From Microvirga pudoricolor (lineage in GTDB: Bacteria > Pseudomonadota > Alphaproteobacteria > Rhizobiales > Beijerinckiaceae): DNA of 64,000 nt. Below, one piece after another: positions 32,355-41,758 of this stretch. The notes beneath the pieces are model-generated. The model saw only the letters and a list, made by a program, of their open reading frames with translations. It was not told the DNA's origin and did not search any database. A program made the translations under genes and the position numbers. The stretch is taken from the NCBI RefSeq assembly GCF_016892705.1, contig NZ_JAFEMB010000003.1, forward strand, positions 62,001 to 126,000. Direction: 5' to 3'. The stretch's first letter is position 1; the number at the start of each line of letters is the position of its first letter.

Positions 32355-33270
32355 ACATCATGTCCGGCGCGCTCGTGTTATGGCGCGACGGCAGGAGACG
32401 GCCGAGCCACACATCCGTCGCGCGGGCGTCCTTGAAGCCCATCACGGACTCCTCCCGCCAGGACTTGGCGCCCGCCTCGCGGGCCGCGATCCGGGCCACG
32501 TCCGCGTTGAACTCGGTCACGTACATGGAGCGCAGGGCCGCGAAGGGCCGGTCCTTGACGGGCCGGTCGAAGGTGACGTCGAGGCGCAGGCGCTCCGTGT
32601 TCAGGTTCTCGACAGCGACGCGGCCGCTGCTGCCGTCCTTGAAGGCGAGCGCGAAGGTCATGGCCTTCGGATCGAACACCACCTCCTTGATGTTCACCAC
32701 GGGGCGCTGGTCGAATTCCACAGGTCCCACCAGGAATGACGACCCGTAGGCCACGAAGCCCAGGTGATCCGGCGCCTGGGGATGGATGCGCCAGTAGCCG
32801 TCGCCCGGATAGAGCACGGCCACCTCCTCGAACTCGCCCTCCCGGCGCACGAGGATCTGCATCATGTGGATATCCTTCTCGGTCCGCTCGCCCACCCGCA
32901 CGGTCACGTCGGTGGGGCGCCAGAAGGAGTGGAAGGACAGGCCTGTCACCCGCACCTTGTCGTCCTCGTGGAGGATCTGCATGCGGGGCTGGGTGTGGTT
33001 GGAGGTCTCCTCCGAAATGTCCTCGCAGGCGGTCCAGTCGGGCTCCCAGCGGTCCTGGCGCATGTTGCCGATATAGGCCGGATGAACGGCTTCGATCTTG
33101 AAGTTGCGTACCTCGGGCGACGCGAAATTGATCGCCACGTTGTCCTTCTCGGCGCAGAGGATCGGCTCGCTGGTGTTGGTCACGTCCACGGCCAAGCCAT
33201 CGAGGGTCGCGGCCATGGACGGCACCGCGAGGTTGAGGAATCCGAAGGTCGCGAGAAGGGCAAGGCGCAT
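32317..33270 (-). CDS. Secreted protein of unknown function
   Basis: A 317-residue protein with a signal peptide (residues 1-20, MRLALLATFGFLNLAVPSMA) and a mature part rich in beta-type segments: ILCAEKDNVAINFASPEVRNF near the start, a WEPDWTACEDISEE patch (two or more Cys, Asp/Glu-rich), and RMQILHEDDKVRVTGLSFHSFWRPTDVTVRVGER-like strands (quoted in part). No catalytic motif is recognised. Start at 33270 is chosen because it yields the signal peptide. It likely resides in the periplasm and may be disulfide-linked. Its 3' end overlaps the DMT gene on the other strand. Confidence 0.78.
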   Translation of the reverse strand: MRLALLATFGFLNLAVPSMAATLDGLAVDVTNTSEPILCAEKDNVAINFASPEVRNFKIEAVHPAYIGNMRQDRWEPDWTACEDISEETSNHTQPRMQILHEDDKVRVTGLSFHSFWRPTDVTVRVGERTEKDIHMMQILVRREGEFEEVAVLYPGDGYWRIHPQAPDHLGFVAYGSSFLVGPVEFDQRPVVNIKEVVFDPKAMTFALAFKDGSSGRVAVENLNTERLRLDVTFDRPVKDRPFAALRSMYVTEFNADVARIAAREAGAKSWREESVMGFKDARATDVWLGRLLPSRHNTSAPDMMFNGFRAEPRPSR

Positions 33271-33481
33271 CAGGGAGAACTCACCGGAGGCTTGTGGATC
33301 TTGGCTGGCGCAAGGCATACCCCGTGCGGAACCTTGCGTCGAGCGAAGGGTGCGCTTGCGGGGTCTTGCGTTGCCCCGGCATGGCTGCCATCCCATCTAG
33401 GGTTAGGGGCCCGCCGCCGTCCGTGCTATGGCGGGGCACGATCCGTCCGGCCGCCGCGCCGGTCCTTTGGCAGTGACGACG

Positions 33482-34594
33482 ATGCGTGTAGTTCTCAGCC
33501 TGTCCGACGATCCCGCCGCCACCATGGTCGAGCGGGCCATCATGGAGTTCCGCAGCGCCCGGCCCGTGGTGATCGACGGTGCGTCGGGCAGCGCCCTCGT
33601 GGTGGGCGTCGAGCACCTGGACGGGGATATGGGCTGCCGCCTCGAGGCCGTGGCCGGGGGGCATGCCCATCTGGTCCTGCCCGCCGCTCGCCTGCGCCGT
33701 CTGGGCCTCGACCGAAAGACTCCCGGCCGCGTGGCTCTGCCTCGCGTCGACCGGGACCGGATCGAGAATCTCGCGCTCAAGATCGACAGCCGTATCGATG
33801 CGCCCGTCCAGCCCGCCGACGGCCTCGACGAGGAGGCCCTGGAACTCGCCCGCCTGTCCCTGGTGCTGCCCGCCGTGGTGGTGGTGCCGGTCTCGGTCGG
33901 CATCGAGATCGACCCCTCTCTCCTGCGGGTGCCGGGCGCCGCGATCCGGGATTACCGGCGCGCCAAGGCCACCGACCTGAAGCTCGTCAGCCGGGCGCCC
34001 GTGCCCCTGGAGGGTGCTCCCGCGAGCGAGTTCGCGGTGTTTCGCGGTGGCGAGGGCCTGCGCGACCAGGTGGCGGTCATCGTGGGCAAGCCGGACCTGG
34101 CCAAGCCCGTCACCGTGCGGCTTCATTCGGCCTGCCTCACCGGCGACCTGTTCGGCAGCCTGAAATGCGATTGCGGCGACCAGCTGCGCGAGACCGTGCG
34201 CCTCATGGCCGAGCATGAGGGGGGAATTCTCCTCTACCTCGACCAGGAGGGGCGCGGGAACGGCCTCGCCAACAAGATCCGGGCCTACAAGCTCCAGGCG
34301 CAGGGCTACGACACCTATGACGCCGACGAGGTTCTGGGCTTCGATGCCGATCAGCGCCGCTTCGATTTCGCGGCCGCCATGCTGAGGCAGCTCGGCGTCT
34401 CGGCCGTGCGGATCATGACCAATAACCCGGAAAAGATCCGGGCCCTGCGCAAGGCCGGCCTCGACGTCATGTCGGACGAGCGCGTCTTCGGCCGCCGCAC
34501 CGCTGAGAACGTTCGCTACCTGGCCTCGAAGCGGGACCGGGCGGGTCACCTCATCGATCTCGACGGGCCGCAGATCTGCTCCAAGCCGGACTGA
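33482..34594 (+). CDS. ribA: GTP cyclohydrolase II with degenerate RibB-like N-terminal domain
   Basis: A 370-residue protein of riboflavin synthesis. Residues about 190-365 are a full GTP cyclohydrolase II: zinc ligands Cys218, Cys229 and Cys231 (CLTGDLFGSLKCDCGDQ), then LDQEGRGNGLANKIRAY, the DQRRFDFAAAMLRQLG block and TNNPEK. Residues about 10-185 resemble a decayed DHBP synthase: MVERAIMEFRSARPVVI at the start and AIRDYRRAKATDLKLVSRAPVP where RibBA proteins have their inter-domain linker. However, the acidic RENEGDL-type and His-containing active-site motifs are absent. An ATG at 33428 is an alternative start. Only the second activity is predicted. Confidence 0.92.
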   Translation: MRVVLSLSDDPAATMVERAIMEFRSARPVVIDGASGSALVVGVEHLDGDMGCRLEAVAGGHAHLVLPAARLRRLGLDRKTPGRVALPRVDRDRIENLALKIDSRIDAPVQPADGLDEEALELARLSLVLPAVVVVPVSVGIEIDPSLLRVPGAAIRDYRRAKATDLKLVSRAPVPLEGAPASEFAVFRGGEGLRDQVAVIVGKPDLAKPVTVRLHSACLTGDLFGSLKCDCGDQLRETVRLMAEHEGGILLYLDQEGRGNGLANKIRAYKLQAQGYDTYDADEVLGFDADQRRFDFAAAMLRQLGVSAVRIMTNNPEKIRALRKAGLDVMSDERVFGRRTAENVRYLASKRDRAGHLIDLDGPQICSKPD

Positions 34595-34765
34595 CTGCCG
34601 CCAGCGGTTGCACCTTAAGTTCAGCTTGTCACATTCTCGTGATCGCCTAATTTCTCTCGTGGCGGCCAAGTCCGCTTGGTGAATGTCCGTCTGGCTCATG
34701 CCCCGTTCGGCCTGACCGCCTCCACGACCCGCCGGCCCGGTTCCGGCGATCACGGGAGGATTCTC

Positions 34766-36457
34766 ATGTGGAATCAGGTCTATGATCCGTTCGGGAGCGC
34801 CGTGCTCTCGACCATCGTCGCGGCTTTGCCGATCTTCTGCCTGCTCGGCCTCATCGCCTTCGCCAAGATGCAGGCCCATCTCGCGGCCCTGGCCGCGCTC
34901 GCCGTCTCGCTGTTCATCGCCATCGTGGCCTTCGGCATGCCGGCCGGCATGGCGTTCCAGTCCGCGGGGCTCGGTGCGCTGACGGGATTGTTTCCCATCG
35001 GCTGGATCATTCTCAACGTGATCTTCCTCTACCGGCTCACGGTGGAGAACGGCTCGTTCAAGGTCCTCCAGGATTCCATCGCCGGGATCACGCCCGACCG
35101 GCGCCTGCAATTGCTCCTCGTGGCCTTCGCGTTCGGGGCCTTCTTCGAAGGCGCGGGCGGCTTCGGAACGCCGGTGGCCGTGACGGGCGCGATCCTGATC
35201 GGCCTCGGCTTCTCGCCGCTTGCGGCCTCGGGCCTGTCGCTCATCGCCAACACGGCGCCCGTGGCCTACGGGGCGCTCGGCACCCCCATCGTGACGCTGG
35301 GCGCCGTGACGGGCCTCGACGTGTTCTCGCTCGGCGCGATGGCGGGACGGCAATTGCCGTTCTTCTCGCTGATCGTGCCGTTCTGGCTGATCTGGACCTT
35401 CGCGGGCTGGCGCGGCATGGTGCAGATCTGGCCCGCCATCCTGGTTTGCGGCGCCGCCTTCGCGTTCCCGCAATTCCTGGTCTCGAACTATCACGGGCCC
35501 TGGCTCGTGGACATCATCGCGTCGCTCGTGTCCATGGCGGCCCTCGTGGCTTTCTTGAGGGTCTGGCAGCCCGCCGCCATCTGGACGAGCCCGGCCTTGC
35601 GCAGCGGCGGCGAGCCCGCCGCCACGGGCCCCGCTCCCGCCTCCTTGAGCTCGGGTGCGACCGGCCAGATGCTCGGCGGTCAGAAGTATCGCTCCGGCGA
35701 AGTCTTCCGGGCCTGGCTGCCTTGGATCATCCTGTGCGGGTTCGTGTTCCTGTGGGGCACGCAGACCTTCAAGGACCTCGTGAACCCGCTCTTCTTCCCG
35801 AAATGGACCTTCGAGGGCCTGCACAACCTCATCCAGAAGGTGCCCCCCGTGGTCGCGGCTCCGGTCAAGGAGGCGGCGGTGTTCAACTTCAACATCCTGA
35901 CCATGACGGGCACGAGCATCCTGCTCGCCGCGCTCGTGTCGGGCCTCGTGATGCGGTTCTCGCCGCTGCGGCTCATCACGGCCTATTTTGAGACGATCTG
36001 GGTGGTGCGCTACTCGCTGATCACGATCGCGGCCATGCTGGCGCTGGGCACGCTCACCCGCTATTCCGGCGTCGACGCGACCCTGGGCCTCGCCTTCGCG
36101 CAGACGGGCTTTCTCTACCCGTTCTTCGCCGCCATGCTCGGCTGGCTCGGCGTGGCGCTCACGGGCTCGGACACGGCCTCGAACGTGCTGTTCGGCGGGT
36201 TGCAGAAGGTGACGGCGGGCCAGCTCGGCCTGTCCGAGATCCTCATGTGCGCGTCGAACTCCACGGGCGGCGTCATGGGCAAGATGATCGACGCCCAGTC
36301 CATCGTCGTGGCGTCCACGGCCACCAACTGGTTCGGGCACGAGAGCGAGATCCTGCGCTTCGTGTTCTGGCACTCTATCGCGCTGGCATCCCTCGTGGGC
36401 TGCCTCGTGATGCTGCAGGCCTACGTGTATCCGTTCACCGCCATGGTGGTGCATTGA
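34766..36457 (+). CDS. lldP: L-lactate permease
   Basis: A 563-residue membrane transporter of the LctP/LldP family with 12 or more helices. Family blocks are clear: MWNQVYDPFGSAVLSTIVAALPIF at the start, FGAFFEGAGGFGTPVAVTGAILIGLGFSP (about residues 122-150), ANTAPVAYGALGTPI and TGSDTASNVLFGGLQKVTA near 467-485. It imports L-lactate (and glycolate) with protons. The ATG at 34766 follows GGGAGGATTCTC. The 171-bp gap before it has no other gene, and a terminator follows it. No lactate dehydrogenase gene is adjacent. Confidence 0.95.
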   Translation: MWNQVYDPFGSAVLSTIVAALPIFCLLGLIAFAKMQAHLAALAALAVSLFIAIVAFGMPAGMAFQSAGLGALTGLFPIGWIILNVIFLYRLTVENGSFKVLQDSIAGITPDRRLQLLLVAFAFGAFFEGAGGFGTPVAVTGAILIGLGFSPLAASGLSLIANTAPVAYGALGTPIVTLGAVTGLDVFSLGAMAGRQLPFFSLIVPFWLIWTFAGWRGMVQIWPAILVCGAAFAFPQFLVSNYHGPWLVDIIASLVSMAALVAFLRVWQPAAIWTSPALRSGGEPAATGPAPASLSSGATGQMLGGQKYRSGEVFRAWLPWIILCGFVFLWGTQTFKDLVNPLFFPKWTFEGLHNLIQKVPPVVAAPVKEAAVFNFNILTMTGTSILLAALVSGLVMRFSPLRLITAYFETIWVVRYSLITIAAMLALGTLTRYSGVDATLGLAFAQTGFLYPFFAAMLGWLGVALTGSDTASNVLFGGLQKVTAGQLGLSEILMCASNSTGGVMGKMIDAQSIVVASTATNWFGHESEILRFVFWHSIALASLVGCLVMLQAYVYPFTAMVVH

Positions 36458-36473
36458 CGTCAAGTGATGCAAG

Positions 36474-36503
36474 AAGGCCGCCAGGTTTTCCGGCGGCCTT
36501 TTT
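36474..36503 (+). terminator. Intrinsic terminator after lldP
   Basis: A perfect 9-bp stem AAGGCCGCC / GGCGGCCTT with a 9-base loop and five T residues (36499-36503), 17 nt after the lldP stop. Confidence 0.88.
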
Positions 36504-36509
36504 GTTCAA

Positions 36510-36622
36510 CCTCATCCTGAGGAGCCGCTTTAGCGGCGTCTCGAAGGAGGGCTCTAGCGGAGTGTTTCCGGTGCCAACTGGACCATCCTTCGAGACGGCC
36601 TGACGGCCTCCTCAGGATGAGG
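36510..36622. repeat. Composite palindromic repeat, copy C
   Basis: Outer arms CCTCATCCTGAGG and CCTCAGGATGAGG; left internal hairpin GCCGC-TTTA-GCGGC, right internal hairpin GGCC-TGAC-GGCC type, and second arms GTCTCGAAGGA / TCCTTCGAGAC. It sits between the lldP terminator and the convergent M20 peptidase gene. Confidence 0.85.
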
Positions 36623-36633
36623 TCGCGTTAGAT

Positions 36634-37803
36634 TTAGCGCGCCGGCATGCCGGTCTCGACGATCTTCGCCCAGAGCGACACCCCATAGGGCGAGGCCTCG
36701 TCGTTGAAGTCGTAGGCCGGGTGATGGACGCCCGCCGTGTCCCCGTTGCCGATGAAGATGTAGGCGCCCGGGCGCTCCTCCAGCATGAACGAGAAGTCCT
36801 CCGCGCCCATGAGGGGCGGCACGGTGAGGTCGACGCCGCTCTCGCCCGCCACCGCCTTGGCGACCTCGGCCATGAACCCGGTCTTGTCCGGATCGTTCAT
36901 GGTGACCGGATAGCCCCGGTCATACTCCACCCCGACCTTGGCTCCGAAGGCGTTGCCCACATGCTCCGCGATGGATTTGATGCGGGTCTCGCACAGGTCG
37001 CGCACCTCGGGCGAGAGGGTGCGCACGGTGCCCAGCAGGGTCGCGGTCTGCGGGATGACATTGAAGGCATCGCCCGCCTTGACCGAACACACCGACACCA
37101 CGGCGGATTCGAGCGGATCGACGTTGCGCGAGGCGACCGATTGCAGGGCGGTGATCAGGTGAGCCGACACCACCACGGGGTCGATAGTGTCGTGAGGCCG
37201 CGCGGCGTGGCCGCCCTTGCCCTCCACCGTGATGACGAAGCGGTCCGCCGCCGCCATCATGGCGCCGGGCCGGATCGCGAACTGGCCCACCGCGATGCCG
37301 GGCATGTTGTGCATGCCGTAGACCTCCTGGATGCCGAAGCGGTCGAGCACGCCGTCCCGCATCATGGCGGCCGCACCTCCGCCGCCCTCCTCGGCGGGCT
37401 GGAAGATCACGATGGCGGTGCCGTCGAAATTGCGGGTTTCGGCAAGGTACTTCGCGGCGCCGAGCAGCATGGCGGTGTGGCCGTCATGGCCGCAGGCATG
37501 CATCTTGCCGGGAACCTTGGATTTGTAGGGAACGTCCGTGGCCTCCTCGATGGGAAGCGCATCCATGTCGGCCCGCAAGCCGATCACGCGGCCGGAGGCG
37601 TTGGACCGGCCTTTGATGACCCCGACGACGCCGGTCTGGCCGAGGCCCGTGACCACCTCGTCGCAGCCGAACTCCTTCAGCTTCTCGGCCACGATGCCGG
37701 CCGTGCGGTGGACGTCGTAGAGAAGCTCCGGATTCTCGTGGAAATCCCGGCGCCAGGCGGTGATTTCATCGGTGAGGTCGGCGACGCGGTTGATGATGGG
37801 CAT
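36634..37803 (-). CDS. M20 family amidohydrolase (hippurate hydrolase-like)
   Basis: A 389-residue metal-dependent amidohydrolase. Metal and catalytic residues are in MHACGHDGHTAMLLGAAKYL (about residues 99-118), PAEEGGGGAAAMMRDGVLD (about 133-151) and MHNMPGIAVGQ (about 162-172), with a dimerisation insert in the middle and GAEDFSFMLEERPGAYIFIGNGD near 350. This group cleaves N-acyl amino acids such as hippurate or indole conjugates. It is the second gene after the O-antigen-ligase-like gene on the minus strand, 64 nt apart, but no functional link is clear. Confidence 0.92.
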   Translation of the reverse strand: MPIINRVADLTDEITAWRRDFHENPELLYDVHRTAGIVAEKLKEFGCDEVVTGLGQTGVVGVIKGRSNASGRVIGLRADMDALPIEEATDVPYKSKVPGKMHACGHDGHTAMLLGAAKYLAETRNFDGTAIVIFQPAEEGGGGAAAMMRDGVLDRFGIQEVYGMHNMPGIAVGQFAIRPGAMMAAADRFVITVEGKGGHAARPHDTIDPVVVSAHLITALQSVASRNVDPLESAVVSVCSVKAGDAFNVIPQTATLLGTVRTLSPEVRDLCETRIKSIAEHVGNAFGAKVGVEYDRGYPVTMNDPDKTGFMAEVAKAVAGESGVDLTVPPLMGAEDFSFMLEERPGAYIFIGNGDTAGVHHPAYDFNDEASPYGVSLWAKIVETGMPAR

Positions 37804-37867
37804 GGACGTCTCTGCTCGTGCGAGTGGAGGGCGCAGCGAAGCAGAGAAGCGGCCGCAGCGTCAACCT

Positions 37868-39115
37868 CTATCGCCCGGTGCGCAGGATCGCCTTGGGACG
37901 CTTGGTGCGGAACTGGCCGCGCTCGATGGCCACGAAGATCAGCCCCACGATCACGAGGGCCGTGAACCACCAGACCTGGGCGGTGCCGATGCCGAGGCAC
38001 CCGAAGGCATAGGCCGTCGCGAAGGTCGCCATGATGCCGGGGATCAGGGGCGGGCGCTCGCCCACCGCCCCCGTGACTGCGGCGAAGAGCACGACGGCGC
38101 CCGCGGCGGCACCCACGAGGCCGAGTTCATACCAGATCTCGAACAGGATCGTGCTCGGCGCATTGGCCGGCAGGAGGCCGACGAACCGCCCCCGCAGGGC
38201 GGTCTCCAGCCCATGGCCCGTGACGAGGCGCAAGGGCTCGCCCAGGACGATGGAGCGCCAGACTTCGAGCTCGGCCGTCAGTGCGGAGGGGGTGCCCAGG
38301 AAACCGGCCGCGAGCGGCTTCAGCACGAAGGGGATCAGAGGCGCGAGCAGCAGCAGGCCCGCCATGACCGAGGCCGTCAGCACGGTGCCGGTCTTCGGGG
38401 CGATCGCCGCGACGGCGAAAACCAGGGCGCCCACCGCCAGCCCCTGGAAGGGCAGGGGCGTCGGCGCGACGAGGGAGGCGAGGGCGACCGCCACCGCCAG
38501 GAGGAGCGCCTCCATGTTGCGGCCGCGGGAGTGCAGCCACGAGATCGCGGGCCAGACGAAGAGCACGAGCACCACGAGGCCGCGCTCCAGGCTCTGGCCG
38601 TCCGGATCGCTCATGGGGGCAGGGCGAAGGGCGAGGCCGAGCGCCGCCAGGGCCGTCAGGGCGACGCCCACGGGAAGGATGTAGAGGTTGGCCGAGCGCA
38701 TCCGGTCGGGCAGGGCCAGATAGCCGATGGCGGCCAGAAGCAGCATCCCGACGATGTTGAGCAGCCGCTCGGACGCCTCGGGAAGGAACGGGGTCCAGAC
38801 CAGGGACAGGACGGTCCAGAACAGCAGGAGGAATCCCGCGACGCTGCCGGGGGAGACGAGGATATGCCGCAGGCGGGGCCCCGAGAGCTTTGACCCCCCG
38901 TCCAGGGCGGCCGCCAGGGCCAGGAGCCCGATGGCGAGGGGGGCGACCACCACCACGGCCCGGCGCGCGAACAGGGCCGCCAGCGGGGTGGCGAAGAAGA
39001 GCAGCCAGAAGCCCAGACGCCTCAGGACCGCTGCGGCATCGGAGGACGGGTCGGCCAGGGTCGGGGACAGGCGAGCCATGGGACGGGGGCGGGCAATCTT
39101 CGATTGAACGTTCAT
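37868..39115 (-). CDS. O-antigen ligase/polymerase-like membrane protein
   Basis: A 415-residue protein with about 10-12 hydrophobic helices and a larger periplasmic loop (about residues 265-325) holding LRLVTGHGLETALRGRF and NAPSTILFEIWYELGL. This loop pattern (GHGxE..., then a conserved N/H-x-x-x-x-x-x-W/YELG segment) is typical of the Wzy_C/O-antigen ligase superfamily, which joins or polymerises surface glycans. The N-terminal 25 residues are basic and cytoplasmic. No glycosyltransferase genes are close, so the substrate is open. A 12-bp palindrome lies 44 bp upstream of its start. Confidence 0.7.
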   Translation of the reverse strand: MNVQSKIARPRPMARLSPTLADPSSDAAAVLRRLGFWLLFFATPLAALFARRAVVVVAPLAIGLLALAAALDGGSKLSGPRLRHILVSPGSVAGFLLLFWTVLSLVWTPFLPEASERLLNIVGMLLLAAIGYLALPDRMRSANLYILPVGVALTALAALGLALRPAPMSDPDGQSLERGLVVLVLFVWPAISWLHSRGRNMEALLLAVAVALASLVAPTPLPFQGLAVGALVFAVAAIAPKTGTVLTASVMAGLLLLAPLIPFVLKPLAAGFLGTPSALTAELEVWRSIVLGEPLRLVTGHGLETALRGRFVGLLPANAPSTILFEIWYELGLVGAAAGAVVLFAAVTGAVGERPPLIPGIMATFATAYAFGCLGIGTAQVWWFTALVIVGLIFVAIERGQFRTKRPKAILRTGR

Positions 39116-39158
39116 CGTTTCAGAAGCTTAGCCGACGCCGCCCCTGAAAGCTGTAGGT

Positions 39159-39170
39159 GTGTTGCAACAC
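39159..39170. promoter_or_regulatory. Palindrome GTGTTGCAACAC upstream of the O-antigen-ligase-like gene
   Basis: A perfect 12-bp loop-free palindrome in the 105-bp gap between mmsB and the O-antigen-ligase-like gene. It could be an operator; no matching regulator was identified. Confidence 0.3.
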
Positions 39171-39220
39171 CCCTGCGAACATGTATCCCGGCCCATGCCT
39201 CTTTCGGCTTAGAGCAGACC

Positions 39221-40111
39221 TCAGCCCTGAGGGCTTTCGCCACGCAGAAAGTTGATGATTCCGGAGAAATCCGCGCCCGCATGGCCCGCCTTGTTGAACA
39301 GGTCGTAGAGCTGCGCGGCCTCCGCGCCGAGGGGCGTGGCGGCTCCGGAGGCCAGCGCCGCCTCCTGGGCGAGCTTCAGGTCCTTGAGCATCAGGGCCGC
39401 CGCGAAGCCCGGCTTGTAGCCGTTATTGGCGGGCGAGGCAGGCACCGGGCCGGGCACGGGGCAATAGGTGGTCACGGACCAGCACTGGCCTGAGGAGGTC
39501 GAGGCCACGTCGAACAGGGCCTGATGCGAGAGACCCAGCTTCTCGCCCAGCACGAAGGCCTCGGCCACGCCGATCATGGAGATGCCGAGAATCATGTTGT
39601 TGCAGATCTTGGCGGCCTGCCCGGCGCCCGCCTCGCCGCAATGGACCACCTTCTTGCCCATCTGGGACAGGAAAGGCTCCGCTTTGTCGAAGGCCTCCTT
39701 GGAACCGCCCGCCATGAAGGTCAGCGTCGCGCCCTTGGCGCCGCCGACGCCCCCGGAGACCGGCGCGTCGAGGGACAGCACGCCCTGCTGGCGGGCAAGC
39801 TCGTGGGCCTTGCGGGCGCTGTCCACGTCGATGGTGGAGCAGTCGATGAACAGGGCATCGCCCCGCGCGGCCGTCAGGATGTCGCCCCACACGGCCAGCA
39901 CGTGCTTTCCGGCGGGCAGCATCGTGACGATCACCTCGGCGTCCCGCACGGCCTCGCCGGCCGAACCCGCGATGGCCAGCCCGTCGGCGCGGCCCTGGTC
40001 ACAGGAGGCGGGCGAGAGGTCGAAACCGGTAACCCTGTGGCCCGCCGCCACGAGATTGGCCGCCATGGGGCCGCCCATGTTGCCGAGGCCGATGAAGGCG
40101 ATGTTGGTCAT
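39221..40111 (-). CDS. mmsB: 3-hydroxyisobutyrate dehydrogenase
   Basis: A 296-residue beta-hydroxyacid dehydrogenase of valine breakdown, oxidising 3-hydroxyisobutyrate to methylmalonate semialdehyde. The NAD motif FIGLGNMGGPMAANLVAAGH (residues 6-25), substrate motif DAPVSGGVGGAKGATLTFM (about 117-135) and catalytic Lys motif GAGQAAKICNNMILGISMIG (about 164-183, KxxxN) are intact. The ATG at 40111 gives the family start MTNIAFIG. It follows the small membrane protein and acyl-CoA dehydrogenase genes on the same strand, consistent with a valine operon. Confidence 0.95.
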   Translation of the reverse strand: MTNIAFIGLGNMGGPMAANLVAAGHRVTGFDLSPASCDQGRADGLAIAGSAGEAVRDAEVIVTMLPAGKHVLAVWGDILTAARGDALFIDCSTIDVDSARKAHELARQQGVLSLDAPVSGGVGGAKGATLTFMAGGSKEAFDKAEPFLSQMGKKVVHCGEAGAGQAAKICNNMILGISMIGVAEAFVLGEKLGLSHQALFDVASTSSGQCWSVTTYCPVPGPVPASPANNGYKPGFAAALMLKDLKLAQEAALASGAATPLGAEAAQLYDLFNKAGHAGADFSGIINFLRGESPQG

Positions 40112-40158
40112 GGTGATTCTCCCTTGGAATGGTCTGGTGATGGCCGGCCGTCTCACCG

Positions 40159-40530
40159 TCATGCGCCGCGTGCGCTCCACAGGGCTCCGGCCAGGCCGAA
40201 GCCGTAGAACCAGAGCATGAGGGAGCCGAAAACCTTGTCGAGGGCGGGGTCGAGGGCCGGGAAGAAGACCGCGAAATGCGAGCCGACCGCCGCCATGATC
40301 AGCATGCCCGGAACCGCCACGAGGGCCATCGCCGTCACGGCCTTGGCGGCCGGGATGCGCAGGATGCGGTGAACGAGGAACCCGAGCGCGAGCCCCAGCG
40401 CCCCGCCCGCCGCGAAGTTGAGCTGGAACGGACGCCGTCCGTCCAGGAAGAACAGGTGTCCGGCGAACGAGAACAGGGCGAAGATGGCAGCCGCGAGAGC
40501 AAAGCCCAGGCCGAGCGAACGGGGGATCAT
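40159..40530 (-). CDS. Small membrane protein in the valine-degradation operon, unknown
   Basis: A 123-residue protein that is mostly hydrophobic, with about four helices (about residues 7-30, 38-56, 65-88 and 98-118). It starts [22 protein letters not shown]. Its ATG overlaps the acyl-CoA dehydrogenase stop (ATGA), so it is translated with that gene, and mmsB follows 47 nt later. No family recognised. Coupling suggests a real protein, perhaps involved in membrane attachment or transport related to the pathway, but that is a guess. Confidence 0.65.
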   Translation of the reverse strand: MIPRSLGLGFALAAAIFALFSFAGHLFFLDGRRPFQLNFAAGGALGLALGFLVHRILRIPAAKAVTAMALVAVPGMLIMAAVGSHFAVFFPALDPALDKVFGSLMLWFYGFGLAGALWSARGA

Positions 40531-41678
40531 CGGTTGCCGCGGCCCACGAGATCGCGGGCCACGATCAGCCGCATGATCTCGTTGGTGCCCTCCAGGATCT
40601 GGTGGACGCGCAGGTCCCGCACGATCTTCTCGATGCCGTAATCCGCCAGGTATCCGTAGCCGCCGTGGAGCTGGAGCGCGTCGTTGGCGATCTCGAAGCC
40701 GCGGTCGGTGGCCACGCGCTTGGCCATGGCGCAGAGCCTGGTGGCGTCCAGGGCTTTGGCGTCGAGGGCGGATGCCGCGCGCCACAGGAAGGAACGGGCG
40801 GCCTCCAGCTCCGTCGCCATGTCGGCGAGGCGGAACTGCAGGGCCTGGAAGTCCGACAGGCTCCGGCCGAAGGCCTTGCGGTCCGCCGTGTAGGCGAGGG
40901 ACTTGTCGAGGGCCGCCTGCGCGCCGCCGAGCGAGCACGCTCCGATATTGAGCCGCCCGCCGTCGAGGCCCGCCATGGCGATCTTGAAGCCGATGCCCTC
41001 CTCGCCGAGACGGTTCGCGACGGGCACGCGGGCATCCTCCAGGATCACGGCGCGGGTGGGCTGGGCATTCCAGCCCATCTTGCGCTCGTTGGCCCCGAAG
41101 GAGAGACCGGGCGTGTCCTTTTCGATGACCAGGGTCGAGATGCCGGCCGCGCCGCTCTCGTTCGTGCGCACCATGGTGACGTACACGTCCGACACGCCGG
41201 CGCCCGAGATGAACTGCTTCACGCCGTTGACCACGTAATGATCGCCCTCGCGCACCGCGCGGGTCTTCAAGGCCGCGGCGTCCGAGCCCGCGCCGGGTTC
41301 CGTGAGGCAATAGCTCGCCAGATGCTCCATGGTGGCGAGCTTCGGCAGGCAGCGGTGCCGCTGCTCGTCCGAACCGAAGCGGTCGATCATCCAGGCCGCC
41401 ATGTTGTGGATCGAGATATAGGCCGCCACCGTCGGGCAGCCCGTCGCCAGCGCCTCGAAGATCAGGGCCGCGTCGAGGCGGCTCATGCCCGAACCGCCCA
41501 CATCGTCGCCGACATAAATCGCGCCCATGCCCAGCGCGGCTGCTTCCCGCATCACATCGACCGGGAAATGCTTTTTCTCGTCCCATTCGATGGCGTGAGG
41601 CGCGAGGTTCTCGGCCGCGAAGTCGCGGGCCATGTCCCGGATGGCGATCTGGTCGTCGGTGAGGGAAAAGGAGTTCAT
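40527..41678 (-). CDS. Acyl-CoA dehydrogenase, probable isobutyryl-CoA dehydrogenase
   Basis: A 383-residue FAD enzyme. The family signatures are [38 protein letters not shown]-type text at about residues 122-158 (quoted in part: [14 protein letters not shown]), [19 protein letters not shown] near 280 and the C-terminal [18 protein letters not shown] followed by [15 protein letters not shown] with the catalytic-base Glu in the EGTNE motif. In valine degradation it converts isobutyryl-CoA to methacrylyl-CoA; the flanking mmsB and mmsA support that role. A strong ribosome site (GGAGGAAGC) precedes ATG 41678. Confidence 0.93.
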   Translation of the reverse strand: MNSFSLTDDQIAIRDMARDFAAENLAPHAIEWDEKKHFPVDVMREAAALGMGAIYVGDDVGGSGMSRLDAALIFEALATGCPTVAAYISIHNMAAWMIDRFGSDEQRHRCLPKLATMEHLASYCLTEPGAGSDAAALKTRAVREGDHYVVNGVKQFISGAGVSDVYVTMVRTNESGAAGISTLVIEKDTPGLSFGANERKMGWNAQPTRAVILEDARVPVANRLGEEGIGFKIAMAGLDGGRLNIGACSLGGAQAALDKSLAYTADRKAFGRSLSDFQALQFRLADMATELEAARSFLWRAASALDAKALDATRLCAMAKRVATDRGFEIANDALQLHGGYGYLADYGIEKIVRDLRVHQILEGTNEIMRLIVARDLVGRGNR

Positions 41679-41758
41679 GCTTCCTCCATCGCGCGTGTTT
41701 TTTGGTTCGTGCACCCCGACTTTGGGTGAAGAGGCAGAGTGTGCCGTGATTCCGCAAA

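Noticed and set aside
33281-36472. Minus-strand open frame of 1063 codons
   Set aside because: It runs antisense to ribA and lldP, both certain genes. The translation is rich in His, Arg, Gly and Ala with no fold-like pattern, as expected of a shadow frame in GC-rich DNA.
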